A stretch of DNA of 64,000 bases from Allosphingosinicella indica (GCF_900177405.1 NZ_LT840185.1:2285501-2349500); one strand, 5' to 3'; counted from the first letter of the stretch, positions 1 to 9,186 are shown. Numbers and translations: made by a program. Notes: a model not told the origin generated them from the sequence alone.

Positions 1-1095
1 GATGCTCGCCTGCAGGATCGCGATCTGATCGGACCGGAGCGGTGCGCCGTCGATCGACTGCACCGATTCGCGCAGCGTAAAGCCGCTATAGGCCCAGACG
101 CTCGTCTCGCGCGTGCGGAGCAAAGGATGGCTGAACTCGGCGCCGGCTTCGGCGCTGTGGCCGTCGAAATCGCGGCCCGACAGCACGCCGCCGGGGTGGG
201 TATAGGCATAATAGCCGCCCAGCTTGACGTCGGTGCCGTTGGTGCCGAGCGGCATGGTGTATTCGGCGCTGACCAGCCCGAATTCGCGCGGCTCGAACGG
301 GGTGATCGCCGCGCCGAGGCTCAGCCGGTCGTCGTCCGATCCGACGCCGCTGAGATCGACATTGGCCTGCGCGCGGACAGGGCCCACTTCGGCAGTGCCC
401 CAATTGTCGAGCGAGGCGCGGCCGCGGACGCGATCGCGGTCGGTGGCGACCTTCAGGATGTTGCGACCGTCCTGCCGCTCGAGCCGCGCATTGCCGACGG
501 TGACGCCGGCGATGTCGCCGGCGACGAGCAGGCGGCGTTCGAGCGCGCGGGTCGAGACCGGGCCGGTGCCGACGAGCGCGGCGAGATAGCGTTCGGCGAC
601 CGAGGCGGCCTTGCCGCTCGCCTCGACGGCGTCGATGCGGCCCTCGTCGATCACCACGCGCAGCACACCGTTGCCGAGGCGTTGCGCCGGGATCCAGGCG
701 GTGGCGAGGCCGTAGCCGGCGCGGCGCGCGACGTTTGCGACATCGGAGGCGAGCGCGGCGAGATCGGAAGAGGACAGTTCGCGGCCCGCATAGCGCTCGA
801 TCACCGGCGCGAAGGCGGCGGGCTGCAGGATCGTGGCGCCCTCGACGCGGATCGCGCCTGCGACGATGCCGCCGCCGACATCGACAGTTGCGTCCGCATC
901 GGGGGCAACGGTCGTGGGCAACGGCGTCTTGGGCTTGCTCGGCAACGTATCGGGGAGTTCTTCCTTCACCACTGCCGGGTCGGCGCGATCGAGAGGCGTC
1001 TGGGCCGCCCATGCCGGTGCCGTTGACGCGAACAGTGCGAGTGCGCCGACAGCGGTGGAAAGAAAGCGGTGCGGGGAGGGGGATACGCCGAACAT
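1..1095 (-). CDS. Two-partner secretion outer-membrane transporter (TpsB/ShlB/FhaC family), N-terminal part
   Basis: The gene runs off the left edge; 365 codons are present from the ATG at 1095. Translation gives a signal peptide (hydrophobic run ending in APAWAA near residue 31), a proline/threonine-rich linker, then a POTRA-type domain at about residues 70-145 (IRVEGATILQ, a Gly/Tyr segment GYGLATAWIP, LRVVIDEGRID). The remainder has alternating hydrophobic and polar strands with Tyr/Gly pairs, as in a 16-strand beta-barrel (GTNGTDVKLGGYYAYTHPGG). Such proteins move a large TpsA exoprotein from periplasm to cell surface. No TpsA partner is visible here, so it may lie further left, downstream of this gene. 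The gene diverges from the FecR gene across 161 bases holding the control region of both. The family call is by motif and fold pattern, not by alignment. Confidence 0.85.
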   Translation of the reverse strand, partial: MFGVSPSPHRFLSTAVGALALFASTAPAWAAQTPLDRADPAVVKEELPDTLPSKPKTPLPTTVAPDADATVDVGGGIVAGAIRVEGATILQPAAFAPVIERYAGRELSSSDLAALASDVANVARRAGYGLATAWIPAQRLGNGVLRVVIDEGRIDAVEASGKAASVAERYLAALVGTGPVSTRALERRLLVAGDIAGVTVGNARLERQDGRNILKVATDRDRVRGRASLDNWGTAEVGPVRAQANVDLSGVGSDDDRLSLGAAITPFEPREFGLVSAEYTMPLGTNGTDVKLGGYYAYTHPGGVLSGRDFDGHSAEAGAEFSHPLLRTRETSVWAYSGFTLRESVQSIDGAPLRSDQIAILQASI

Positions 1096-1256
1096 GCCGG
1101 TGGCTTAATCGGACGCAGCCTAATTTTTCGTTATACGACAAGAGATTGGCGCGCCGTTAACCCTGCCCCTTAGCACCCCGGAAATCACAGGGGTCTATTC
1201 GCCGCCACAGGAAAATCCATTCCGAGCGCCCGTCTGGCGCGGACCTGGAGGCTGTG

Positions 1257-3032
1257 ATGCGTAAGGCGATGATCTTTGCGGTGCCGATGATGATGGCGCT
1301 TGGCGGCGCCCCGGCGTTTGCCGCGACGCCCGACTGGGCGGTGAGCGAAGTGAGCGGCGATGTCCGCCTGACGCAGGGCGGCCAGTCCCGCGCCGCGGTG
1401 CGCGGTGCTCTGCTCAGCTCGGGTGCGGTGATCGCGACGGGAGCGCGCGCCCGCGCCGTACTGGTGCGCGGCGAAGAGTTCGTCGTCGTGTCGCCGAACA
1501 GCCAGCTTCGCGTCCCCGAAACGTCGGCGACCAATTCGATCGTCCAGATGATCGAGGATTTCGGAACCGCGCTCTTCAAGATCCAGAAGAAGAGCACGCC
1601 GCACTTCGGCGTTCAGACGCCGTATCTTGCCGCCGTGGTCAAGGGCACGACCTTCACGGTCAGCGTCGGCGCGGAAGGTGCGTCGGTGCAGGTGACCGAG
1701 GGGGCGGTTCAGGTCGAGACGCTCGACGGCGGCGCGTCCGATCTGGTGACGCCGGGTGCGATCGCGATGGTCGGCGCCAGCGATCTCTACAAGCTCACCA
1801 TCGACGGCGCGAACCAGCGCGAGATCCGATCGCCCAAGGCGCCGGCCGCCGCACCGGCGGCGACCGAAGGGGCGGCTGCGCAGCCGGCCGTCGCTGCGCC
1901 CAGCTATAGCGGCCCGGTCACCACGCCGGCCGCGATCGTCGCGCCGGTCGCGGAAAACCCGATGTCGCTGGCCGAGGCGACGGGCGGATTGGTGGAAGGG
2001 CAGGCGGCGATCCAGCTCGCCTCCGCGGACATCATCGCGCAGACGCGCAGCGCCGCGCCTGCAGCACCCGTCCCTGCTGAGCCGACGCCCACACCGACGC
2101 CTTCTCCGACACCGACGCCCACACCGGCGCCTGCTCCGACACCGACGCCTTCTCCGACACCGGCGCCTGCTCCGACGCCGACGCCCGCGCCGACGCCGAC
2201 GCCGACGCCTGCGCCCGTGCCGACGCCGACGCCGGCTCCGACACCGACACCGACGCCTGCTCCGACCCCCGTACCGACGCCGACCGAACCGCCCGTTGTC
2301 GAGACGCCGGGCAAGGGCGAAGCGCCAGGGAAGGGCGATCAGCCGGGCAAGGGCGATAATCCTGGTAAGGGCGATCAGCCTGGCAAGGACGATAAACCTG
2401 GCAAGGACGACAAGCCCGGCAAGGATGATAAGCCCGGCAAGGACGACAAGCCCGGCAAGGACGACAAGCCTGGCAAGGACGACAAGCCTGGCAAGGACGA
2501 TAAGCCCGGCAAAGACGACAAGCCTGGCAAGGACGACAAGCCTGGCAAGGACGACAAGCCTGGCAAGGACGACAAGCCTGGCAAGGACGACAAGCCTGGT
2601 AAGGACGACAAGCCTGGTAAGGACGACAAGCCTGGTAAGGACGATAAGCCTGGTAAGGACGACAAGCCTGGTAAGGACGACAAGCCTGGTAAGGACGATA
2701 AGCCTGGTGAGGACGACAAGCCTGGTAAGGATGACAAGCCCGGCAAGGATGACAAGCCCGGCAAGGGCGATGGTCCCGACAAGGGAGACGGTCCTGGCAA
2801 GGGCGAGCCGGTGCCTCCCGTCCCGACGCCGCCGGTCGAGGTGCCGCCGGTCACCACGCCACCTGTTGCGCCGCCGGTAACTCCGCCGCCGGTCACGCCT
2901 GATGTAGTGCCGCCTGCGCCAGAGCTGATCCCGCCGCTGCCCGAGGTCGTGCCGCCGCCGCCCGGAGGCCTGCTCGATATTGTCAAGCCGGTGCTGAAGC
3001 CCGTGCTCGGCGGCCTGCTCGGCCGCAACTGA
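1257..3032 (+). CDS. FecR-domain exported protein with PT-rich and PGKDDK tandem repeats
   Basis: A predicted secreted or periplasmic protein of 591 residues. The ATG at 1257 is preferred over the GTG at 1254 because GGAG at 1247-1250 is then 6 nt away. A signal peptide ends at AFA about residue 22. A FecR domain follows, about residues 25-180, with the typical core [16 protein letters not shown] Pro/Thr/Ala low-complexity stretch spans roughly residues 275-345, then PGKG-type units and 21 PGKDDK hexapeptides at residues 375-500. The end is proline-rich with a short amphipathic tail ([13 protein letters not shown]). The FecR domain suggests a sensing or envelope-attachment role, but there is no TonB receptor or ECF sigma factor nearby. 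The next gene starts 7 nt downstream, so it is probably co-transcribed with the CHASE2-EAL protein. Confidence 0.85.
   Translation: MRKAMIFAVPMMMALGGAPAFAATPDWAVSEVSGDVRLTQGGQSRAAVRGALLSSGAVIATGARARAVLVRGEEFVVVSPNSQLRVPETSATNSIVQMIEDFGTALFKIQKKSTPHFGVQTPYLAAVVKGTTFTVSVGAEGASVQVTEGAVQVETLDGGASDLVTPGAIAMVGASDLYKLTIDGANQREIRSPKAPAAAPAATEGAAAQPAVAAPSYSGPVTTPAAIVAPVAENPMSLAEATGGLVEGQAAIQLASADIIAQTRSAAPAAPVPAEPTPTPTPSPTPTPTPAPAPTPTPSPTPAPAPTPTPAPTPTPTPAPVPTPTPAPTPTPTPAPTPVPTPTEPPVVETPGKGEAPGKGDQPGKGDNPGKGDQPGKDDKPGKDDKPGKDDKPGKDDKPGKDDKPGKDDKPGKDDKPGKDDKPGKDDKPGKDDKPGKDDKPGKDDKPGKDDKPGKDDKPGKDDKPGKDDKPGKDDKPGKDDKPGEDDKPGKDDKPGKDDKPGKGDGPDKGDGPGKGEPVPPVPTPPVEVPPVTTPPVAPPVTPPPVTPDVVPPAPELIPPLPEVVPPPPGGLLDIVKPVLKPVLGGLLGRN
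2379..2756 (+). repeat. Coding tandem repeat, 21 units of 18 bp (PGKDDK)
   Basis: Twenty-one in-frame 18-bp units encode Pro-Gly-Lys-Asp-Asp-Lys, with one Glu for the first Lys in a late unit. Units near 2400-2520 use mixed codons for Pro-Gly-Lys, while runs from about 2520 to 2730 are nearly identical, with blocks sharing either GGC or GGT for Gly. This points to recent local expansion. Four related PGKG-type units precede the array at about 2307-2378. Each unit has two Lys and two Asp, so the stretch is neutral overall but highly charged. Confidence 0.97.
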
Positions 3033-3039
3033 GGCGCGG

Positions 3040-5364
3040 GTGCCGCTCGACCTCACGCATATCGGCCCGGCGCTGCTCGGCTGGCGCAAGCGCATCCTCA
3101 TCGGGGGTGCGCTTGTCGCCGGCGGGCTGACGCTCGCGGCCGATGCGGGCGGCGCCGTCGATCGGTTGCTCCAGCTTGGCCGGTCCGAGATCCGCTCGCA
3201 CGCCGCGAGCGGCGACGTGCACATCGTCGAGATCGACGCGCGCAGCATCCAGGCGATCGCGCGATGGCCGTGGCCGCGCTCGGTCCATGCCGAGGTCGTC
3301 GATCGGCTGCGCGCGGCGAAAGCCCGGTCGATCGCCTTCGATGTCGATTTTTCCGCGACTTCCACGCCGGCCGAAGACGCGAAATTCGCCGCGGCGCTCG
3401 AGCGCGCCGACGGCAGCGTCGTGCTTCCGACTTTCCGGCAATATGCGGGGGCGGGCAGCACCGATTTCGTCGAGAGCCTGCCGGCGCCGCAATTCGGCGA
3501 TCACGCCTTCCTCGCTGCGGTCAATGTCGTGCCCGATCGCGACGGCCAGGTGCGCAGTATGCCGCTGGGCGTGCCCACCGCGGGCGTGCCGCGGCCGTCG
3601 CTCGCCAGCATGGTCGCCGAACGCGCGGCGGAAGTCGGCCGCTTCTTCGAGGTCGATTATGCGATCGAGCCGGACAGCATCCCGCGGCACAGCGTCATCG
3701 ACCTGATCGAAGGCCGCGTTCCCGAGGAGAGCATTGCCGGCAAGCGGATCGTGATCGGCGCGACCGCGGTCGAGATGGGCGATCGCTATGCGGTGCCGCG
3801 CCACGGCGTCATTCCGGGCGTCGTCATCCAGGCGATGGGCGCGGAGACGCTGATGCAGGGGCCGGTGCCGATGCGCATCGGCCCGCTCGCGCCGCTGCTG
3901 CTCGCGCTCGCGCTCGTCGCGCTGGCGCTGAAAAGCGGGCGGCGCGCCATCCGCATCACCGGCCTCGGGCTCGGCACCGCCATCATCCTCGCGCTGCCGC
4001 TCGTCACCGAAGCCGTCTGGGCGGTGTCGATGCCGATCGCCCCCGCGCTCGCCGCGCTCGGCGCCGCATCGCTGCTCGGGCTGCTGCTCATCGCGCTCGA
4101 AGGCCATCAGCGCCGGGTGCTGACCGACGAAGCGACGGGCCTGCCCAATCTCGCCGCGCTCGGCGTCGATCATCCGAACGGCGATCGCAACGTGGTGGTG
4201 GCGCGGATCGACCGCTTCGCCGCCATCGCCGCGGGGCTGGGCGCCGAGGCAACCGCAATCCTCGTCAACCGTGTCGCCGATCGGCTCCGCTTCGGCCATT
4301 CGGGCTGCACCATCTATCGCACCGACGACGCCACGCTCGCCTGGACCGAGCAGCCGGGCGACGAGCACAGCTTCGAAGACCGGAGCGAGGCGCTGGCGAC
4401 CGTCATGCGCGCGCCGATCGATTGCGGGCGGCTGGTGGACGTGTCGCTGACTTTCGGCCTTGCCACCGTCGGCGCGGGCGCCAAGCAGCGCGTCGCCCAT
4501 GCGGTGCTCGCCGCGCAGCATGCCGCGCAGCGCGGGGTGCGCTGGGAACGCTACAACCCGGCGGACAGCGACGAGACCAACTGGCACCTCTCGCTGCTCG
4601 GCGAGCTCGATGCCGCGATGGCGACGGGGCAGCTCTGGAACGCCTATCAGCCCAAGCTCGATCTCGCGAGCGGGCGGGTGATCGGCGCCGAGGCGCTGGT
4701 CCGCTGGCTGCACCCGGTGCGCGGGCCGATCGCGCCGGACAGCTTCATCCCCCTGGTCGAAAGCGCGGGCCGCGCGCGCGATCTCACCATCCACGTCCTC
4801 GGCCAGGCGCTGGAAGACGCGCGCGGCTGGGAAGAGGCGGGACATCGTCTTTCGGTCGCGGTTAACGTCTCGGCGACCTTGCTCGCCGATCACGAATTCA
4901 TCGAGGTCGTCCGTCAGGCGCTGGTGACCAGCCCGATCCCGACCGACCGGATCACCATCGAAGTCACCGAATCGGCGGCGATGGCGAGCCCGGAGCGCGC
5001 GATCGCGGCGCTGGAGAGCTGGCGCTCGCTCGGCATCGCCATCTCGATCGACGATTACGGCACCGGCCAGTCGTCCTTGGGCTATCTCCAGAAGCTCCCC
5101 GCGCGCGAGCTCAAGATCGATCGCAGCTTCGTCCAGACCGTCGCGACCGACCAGCGCAACGCGATCATGGTCCGCTCGACGATCGCGCTCGCGCACGAGC
5201 TCGGCATGAAGGTGGTCGCCGAGGGGATCGAGGACGAAGCCTGCCTCCAGGCCCTCGCCGCGATGGGCTGCGACACCGGCCAGGGCTACCACATCGCCAA
5301 ACCCATGCCCGCCAACGCCATGCGCGAATATCTGACGGAACGGCCGGAGGCCGTGGCGGCGTAA
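3040..5364 (+). CDS. CHASE2-EAL membrane c-di-GMP phosphodiesterase with degenerate GGDEF
   Basis: The protein has 774 residues with a GTG start 7 nt after the FecR stop and GAGG at 3031-3034. The order is: an N-terminal membrane helix (about 18-36), an extracytoplasmic CHASE2 sensor (about 45-275, with VHIVEIDARSIQAI and WPWPRSVHAE), three closely spaced membrane helices (about 285-355), a GGDEF-like region (about 360-510) with no GGDEF signature, and a complete EAL domain. EAL features are seen: EALVRW with E551, the NVSATLL segment, IEVTESA, DDYGTG, LKIDRSF, VAEGIED and GQGYHIAKP. These match active enzymes that cleave cyclic di-GMP to pGpG. The degenerate GGDEF probably serves as a regulatory module. 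It likely links a periplasmic signal, perhaps the FecR partner, to c-di-GMP levels. Confidence 0.9.
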   Translation: MPLDLTHIGPALLGWRKRILIGGALVAGGLTLAADAGGAVDRLLQLGRSEIRSHAASGDVHIVEIDARSIQAIARWPWPRSVHAEVVDRLRAAKARSIAFDVDFSATSTPAEDAKFAAALERADGSVVLPTFRQYAGAGSTDFVESLPAPQFGDHAFLAAVNVVPDRDGQVRSMPLGVPTAGVPRPSLASMVAERAAEVGRFFEVDYAIEPDSIPRHSVIDLIEGRVPEESIAGKRIVIGATAVEMGDRYAVPRHGVIPGVVIQAMGAETLMQGPVPMRIGPLAPLLLALALVALALKSGRRAIRITGLGLGTAIILALPLVTEAVWAVSMPIAPALAALGAASLLGLLLIALEGHQRRVLTDEATGLPNLAALGVDHPNGDRNVVVARIDRFAAIAAGLGAEATAILVNRVADRLRFGHSGCTIYRTDDATLAWTEQPGDEHSFEDRSEALATVMRAPIDCGRLVDVSLTFGLATVGAGAKQRVAHAVLAAQHAAQRGVRWERYNPADSDETNWHLSLLGELDAAMATGQLWNAYQPKLDLASGRVIGAEALVRWLHPVRGPIAPDSFIPLVESAGRARDLTIHVLGQALEDARGWEEAGHRLSVAVNVSATLLADHEFIEVVRQALVTSPIPTDRITIEVTESAAMASPERAIAALESWRSLGIAISIDDYGTGQSSLGYLQKLPARELKIDRSFVQTVATDQRNAIMVRSTIALAHELGMKVVAEGIEDEACLQALAAMGCDTGQGYHIAKPMPANAMREYLTERPEAVAA

Positions 5365-5464
5365 CGAACTGGCGCGGCGTTCAGTGAGCCGCAATCCGTC
5401 TCCCGCCATCTCCGCCTTGCCCTTGGGCTTGAGGCTGCTATAGACGCCGCCGACCGGCGGCCCG

Positions 5465-5549
5465 GCGGGCGTGGCGGAACTGGTAGACGCGCCAGATTTA
5501 GGTTCTGGTATCGAAAGATGTGGGGGTTCGAGTCCCTTCGCCCGCACCA
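5465..5549 (+). tRNA. tRNA-Leu (anticodon TAG)
   Basis: This 85-nt class II tRNA has acceptor GCGGGCG (5465-5471) pairing with CGCCCGC (5539-5545), discriminator A and an encoded CCA (5547-5549). The anticodon stem CCAGA/TCTGG flanks the loop TTTAGGT, giving anticodon TAG at 5489-5491. A variable arm follows, then a T arm with GTTCGAG. TAG plus the variable arm identify leucine, reading CUA and wobble CUN codons. Confidence 0.96.
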
Positions 5550-5616
5550 GTCGCCGCGATCCCGCCGTCACCAAGGCGCCATCCAGATTTTCCGTTAGCG
5601 AAGGTTCGAGCCGAAC

Positions 5617-7197
5617 ATGCAGACTGTCGAGACGTTGAACGAGGGCCTGAAGCGCGCCTACACGATCACCATCGAGCCCAAGGATATCGATGCCCGCATC
5701 GATGCCGAGCTGAAGACGGTTTCGCCGCGCGTCCAGCTTCCCGGCTTCCGCCCCGGCAAGGTGCCGCCCAACCTCGTCCGCAAGATGCATGGGCCCGCGC
5801 TGGAACAGCAGGCGCTCGACAGCGCCGTCCAGGAAGGCGTCCAGAAGATCATCGCCGACAACAAGCTGCGTCCCGCGATGCAGCCCACCGTCCAGCTCGA
5901 AGAGGGCAAGGGCGATGCGAAGGTGATCAAGGTCGAGCTCGAGACGCTCCCGGAGATCCCTGCCGCCAAGATCGACGGGCTCAAGCTCGAGCGGCTGACC
6001 GTCGAGGCCGATGATGCGGCGGTGGACGAGGCGCTGGAGAAGCTCGTCGCCGGCCAGAAGCGCTTCGATCCGGCGCCCGCCAAGCACAAGGCGGCCGTCG
6101 GCGACGTCGTTGTCATGGACTTCGAGGGCAAGGTCGATGGCGAGCCGTTCGAAGGCGGCAAGGGCGAGGGCATGGCGATCGAGATCGGCTCGGGCCGCCT
6201 CATCCCCGGCTTCGAGGATCAGCTCGTCGGCGTGAAGGCCAACGACCAGAAGGTCGTCAAGGTCAGCTTCCCCGACGACTACAACGTCGCCTATCTCAAG
6301 GGTAAGCCCGCGACCTTCGACGTCACCGTCAACGAGGTGCAGACCGCACGCGAGGCGAAGGCGGACGACGAGTTCGCCCAGTCGATGGGCCTCCAGGATC
6401 TGGATCAGCTCCGTGGCCTCCTCAAGGGCCAGGTCGAGCAGGAGCTCAATGGCCTCACCCGCACCCACATGAAGCGCAAGCTGCTGGATCAGCTCGCCGC
6501 CGATCACAGGTTCGACGTTCCGCCGTCGATGGTCGATGCCGAGTTCGAGCAGATCTGGCGCCAGCTCGAGCACGAGGCGAGCCACGAGGAAGACCCCGCG
6601 GCGGCGCTGAAGGAGATGGAAGCCGAGCGCGACGATTATCGCGCGATCGCCGAGCGCCGCGTGCGCCTGGGCCTGCTGCTCTCCGAGATCGGCCAGTCCA
6701 ACAATGTCGAGGTCAGCGCGCAGGAGATGAACCGCCTCATCGCGCAGGCCGCGCAGCAATATCGCCCGGCCGACCGCGAGCGTTTCGCCGACTATGTCCG
6801 CCAGGATCCGATGGCCGCGGCGCAGCTCCGCGCGCCTTTGTTCGAGGACAAGGTCGTCGATTTCCTCTTCTCGAAGGCTGAGATCAGCGATCGCACGGTG
6901 GATCGCGCCGCGCTTGAGCATGAGATCGAAGCCGAGGACGGCCACGTCCACGGCCCCGATTGCGGCCACGACCATGGCCCGAAGAAGGCGCCCGCCAAGA
7001 AGGCCGCGGCCAAGAAGGATGCGAAGGCGGACGCTGCCCCAGCCAAGAAGGCATCCGCGAAGAAGGCCGACGAGGCCGCTCCGGCGAAGGCGGCCAAGGC
7101 TGAGAAGCCTGCCGCCAAGAAGGCGGACGCCAAGGCCGAAGCCGCGAAGCCTGCTGCCAAGAAGGCGCCTGCCAAGAAGCCTGCGGCCAAGAAGTAA
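5617..7197 (+). CDS. tig: Trigger factor, ribosome-associated chaperone and peptidyl-prolyl isomerase, with basic tail
   Basis: Trigger factor binds the ribosome exit tunnel and shields nascent chains. The 526-residue product has the N-terminal ribosome-binding domain (PGFRPGKVP near residue 45), an FKBP-type PPIase domain at about 160-245 (VGDVVVMDFEGKVDGEPFEGG, IPGFEDQLVG), and the helical substrate-binding C domain to about residue 440. The usual family length is about 430-450. Here roughly 80 extra residues follow: a His-rich patch (GHVHGPDCGHDHG), then Ala/Lys/Pro repeats such as PAKKAAAKK, resembling a histone H1 tail. It lies upstream of clpP and clpX, the common alphaproteobacterial arrangement, although a glycosyltransferase and an R-M gene now intervene. 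Confidence 0.96.
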   Translation: MQTVETLNEGLKRAYTITIEPKDIDARIDAELKTVSPRVQLPGFRPGKVPPNLVRKMHGPALEQQALDSAVQEGVQKIIADNKLRPAMQPTVQLEEGKGDAKVIKVELETLPEIPAAKIDGLKLERLTVEADDAAVDEALEKLVAGQKRFDPAPAKHKAAVGDVVVMDFEGKVDGEPFEGGKGEGMAIEIGSGRLIPGFEDQLVGVKANDQKVVKVSFPDDYNVAYLKGKPATFDVTVNEVQTAREAKADDEFAQSMGLQDLDQLRGLLKGQVEQELNGLTRTHMKRKLLDQLAADHRFDVPPSMVDAEFEQIWRQLEHEASHEEDPAAALKEMEAERDDYRAIAERRVRLGLLLSEIGQSNNVEVSAQEMNRLIAQAAQQYRPADRERFADYVRQDPMAAAQLRAPLFEDKVVDFLFSKAEISDRTVDRAALEHEIEAEDGHVHGPDCGHDHGPKKAPAKKAAAKKDAKADAAPAKKASAKKADEAAPAKAAKAEKPAAKKADAKAEAAKPAAKKAPAKKPAAKK

Positions 7198-7270
7198 AGC
7201 TCCCTCTCCCTAAGACGGCAGAGGGTTGCGCAGCCTTGGTGAGCCGCTTGGCGAACCTAGGCGAAGCTGT

Positions 7271-7318
7271 GAGAGGGTGACGGCATCAGAGAACTATCTC
7301 GACCGCTGTCACCCTCTC
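7271..7318. repeat. Inverted repeat in the tig-glycosyltransferase gap
   Basis: Arms GAGAGGGTGAC (7271-7281) and GTCACCCTCTC (7308-7318) pair perfectly over 11 bp around a 26-nt loop. The surrounding 7200-7390 stretch contains further CCCTCTCCC and GGGAGAGGG blocks, so it resembles a composite dispersed intergenic element. It can also form a hairpin in the tig transcript. No insertion-sequence genes accompany it. Confidence 0.7.
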
Positions 7319-7358
7319 CCAACTGCGACTAGGCGGCTGTGCCGCCAAGTCTTCGTAT

Positions 7359-7387
7359 CCCTCTCCCGTCGAGGGAGAGGGTTTTCT
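7359..7387 (+). terminator. Rho-independent terminator after tig
   Basis: CCCTCTCCC (7359-7367), loop GTCGA, GGGAGAGGG (7373-7381), followed at once by TTTTCT. The perfect 9-bp stem with a U run reads in the plus direction and would end the tig transcript. It lies only 12 nt before the proposed TTG of the next gene, so that gene would need read-through or a promoter inside this element. Confidence 0.75.
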
Positions 7388-7398
7388 GGGGGCGACGC

Positions 7399-8367
7399 TT
7401 GAATTCTTCTCTGCGCATCGCGGTTCTGCTGCCCTGCTATAACGAGGCGGCGGCGATTGGCCAGACGATCGCCGGCTTCCGCGCCGCGCTGCCGGACGCG
7501 GCGATATTCGTCTACGACAACAACAGTTCCGACGGCACAGCAGAAGCCGCAGCGGCGGCGGGCGCCATCGTCCGCACCGAGCGGATGCAGGGCAAGGGCC
7601 ATGTCGTCCGCCGCATGTTCGCCGATGTCGAGGCGGACATCTACGTCCTCGCCGATGGCGATGCGACCTATGATGCCGCCGCCGCGCCCGGCCTCGTCGC
7701 GCGGCTGGCGGAGGAGCAGCTCGACATGGTGGTCGGCGCGCGCAAATCGGAAGTGGAAGCCGCCTATCGCCGCGGCCACCGGCTCGGCAACCGCATGCTG
7801 ACCGGCATGCTCGCCGCGATCTTCGGCCGCAGCTTCACCGACATCCTCTCGGGCTATCGCGTCTTCTCGCGCCGCTTCGTCAAATCCTTTCCGGCGCTGT
7901 CCAGCGGGTTCGAGATCGAGACCGAGATCAGCGTCCACGCGCTGGAGCTCGCCATGCCCGTCGCCGAGGTGACGACGGCCTATGGCGCGCGGCCCGAGGG
8001 ATCCGAGTCCAAACTCTCCACCTATCGCGACGGCTGGCGGATCCTGCGCACCATCGGCCACCTCTTCCGGATCGAGCGGCCGGTGCTGTTCTACGGCAGC
8101 TTCGGGCTGCTGCTGGCGCTCATCGCCATCCTCCTCGCGATCCCGCTTGGCATCACCTATGCCGACACCGGCCTCGTGCCGCGGCTCCCAACCGCGATCC
8201 TCGCCACCGGGCTGATGATCCTTGCCGCGATGAGCTTCATGTGCGGGCTGATCCTCGACACGGTGGTGCGCGGCCGGCGTGAGGTGCGGCGGCTCGCCTA
8301 TCTCGCGCATCCCGCGCCCCAGGCCGCCCCGCAACCGTCGCCGAGCCGCATGCAAAGCGGGGCTTGA
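7399..8367 (+). CDS. Membrane-anchored family 2 glycosyltransferase (DPM1/DPG-synthase-like)
   Basis: Three hundred and twenty-two residues from a TTG at 7399, chosen because GGGGG lies 8 nt upstream and homology to GT2 enzymes starts at once ([16 protein letters not shown]). An upstream in-frame start at 7339 would read through the terminator hairpin and is rejected. GT-A features: [10 protein letters not shown], the DXD-like LADGDATYD, the GARKSE segment and [15 protein letters not shown]. The C terminus has two hydrophobic helices (about 230-255 and 265-290). Related enzymes transfer sugars from nucleotide donors to polyprenyl phosphate or to envelope glycans. The substrate cannot be told from sequence. 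It is a single gene between tig and clpP. Confidence 0.85.
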   Translation: MNSSLRIAVLLPCYNEAAAIGQTIAGFRAALPDAAIFVYDNNSSDGTAEAAAAAGAIVRTERMQGKGHVVRRMFADVEADIYVLADGDATYDAAAAPGLVARLAEEQLDMVVGARKSEVEAAYRRGHRLGNRMLTGMLAAIFGRSFTDILSGYRVFSRRFVKSFPALSSGFEIETEISVHALELAMPVAEVTTAYGARPEGSESKLSTYRDGWRILRTIGHLFRIERPVLFYGSFGLLLALIAILLAIPLGITYADTGLVPRLPTAILATGLMILAAMSFMCGLILDTVVRGRREVRRLAYLAHPAPQAAPQPSPSRMQSGA

Positions 8368-8420
8368 ACCGGCGCGCGGGAGCGCCGATGTTGCCATTTC
8401 TCCAATCAGAGCAGGACGCC

Positions 8421-9068
8421 ATGGACCACGCCGACATCGTCAACGCACTCGTACCCATCGTCATCGAACAATCGAACCGCGGCGAGCGCAGCTTCGACAT
8501 CTATTCGCGGCTGCTGCGCGAGCGGATCGTCTTCATAACCGGCGGGGTCGAGGACCATATGGCGACGCTTGTCACCGCCCAGCTTCTCTATCTGGAATCG
8601 GAGAATCCGAAGAAGGATATCTTCATGTACATCAACTCGCCGGGCGGCGTGGTGACGGCCGGCATGGCGATCCACGATACCATGCAGTATATCCGCCCGC
8701 GCGTCGGCACGGTGTGCATCGGCCAGGCGGCGTCGATGGGCGCCTTCCTCCTCTCGGCCGGCGAGCCGGGGATGCGCGTCGCGCTCACCAACGCGCGGAT
8801 TATGATCCACCAGCCCTCGGGCGGCGCGCAGGGCATGGCGTCCGACATCGAGATCCAGGCCAAGGAGATCCTGCGCATCCGCCAGCGGATGAACGAGCTG
8901 ATGGCGGGCTACACCGGCCGCACCATCGAGGAGATCGAGAAGAACGTCGAACGCGACAAATTCTTCTCCGCCGGCGAGGCCAAGGAATTCGGCCTGGTCG
9001 ACGAAGTCTTCGACAAGCGCCCGGCGGTGGGCGAAGCCGACCCGACCCACCAGGCCGACGCGGCCTGA
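8421..9068 (+). CDS. clpP: ATP-dependent Clp protease proteolytic subunit
   Basis: ClpP is the serine protease barrel that degrades substrates fed by ClpX or ClpA. The ATG at 8421 gives 215 residues and has AGGA 5 nt away; the ATG at 8388 would add 11 residues. The catalytic Ser105 sits in GQAASMGAF and the His in [11 protein letters not shown]. The oxyanion segment [10 protein letters not shown] and handle-helix residues [12 protein letters not shown] are also seen. It normally precedes clpX directly, but here a 3.2-kb restriction-modification gene separates them and a strong terminator follows clpP. ClpP and ClpX must therefore be transcribed from separate promoters in this strain. Confidence 0.98.
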   Translation: MDHADIVNALVPIVIEQSNRGERSFDIYSRLLRERIVFITGGVEDHMATLVTAQLLYLESENPKKDIFMYINSPGGVVTAGMAIHDTMQYIRPRVGTVCIGQAASMGAFLLSAGEPGMRVALTNARIMIHQPSGGAQGMASDIEIQAKEILRIRQRMNELMAGYTGRTIEEIEKNVERDKFFSAGEAKEFGLVDEVFDKRPAVGEADPTHQADAA

Positions 9069-9083
9069 GATCGGTTTGAGACG

Positions 9084-9119
9084 AAGGCCGCGGCGGGAAA
9101 CTGCCGCGGCCTTTGTTTT
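9084..9119 (+). terminator. Rho-independent terminator after clpP
   Basis: AAGGCCGCGGC (9084-9094) pairs perfectly with GCCGCGGCCTT (9103-9113) across an 8-nt loop, followed by TGTTTTG. This strong 11-bp stem ends the clpP transcript 15 nt after its stop codon and insulates the R-M gene from clpP. Confidence 0.9.
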
Positions 9120-9167
9120 GGGCGGGGAGGGCGGCACGCCGTCCGATGCGCCACGCCCCATCCGTCA

Positions 9168-9186
9168 CCCCGGACTTGATCCGGGG
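9168..9186. repeat. Short dispersed palindrome (CCCCGGA..TCCGGGG)
   Basis: CCCCGGA (9168-9174) and TCCGGGG (9180-9186) flank CTTGA. The context GTCACCCCGGACTTGATCCG is a typical alphaproteobacterial dispersed intergenic repeat. A diverged relative occurs in inverted orientation at 52934-53014. It lies just upstream of the R-M gene and may mark an old junction. Confidence 0.75.

Noticed and set aside
2379-2756. Tandem repeat considered as CRISPR array
   Set aside because: Units are contiguous 18-mers in frame with a protein, with no spacers and no cas genes.
2375-3028. Minus-strand frame encoding SLPGLS repeats
   Set aside because: It is the mirror of the PGKDDK array and has no ribosome site or family features.
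2983-6975. Very long minus-strand open frame of 1330 codons
   Set aside because: It lies antisense to CHASE2-EAL, tRNA-Leu and tig. Its translation is rich in Arg/Asp/His/Gly low-complexity, as expected for the antisense of high-GC genes.
7339-7398. Upstream extension of the glycosyltransferase start
   Set aside because: It would translate through the tig terminator hairpin; the TTG at 7399 has a ribosome site and begins right at the conserved core.
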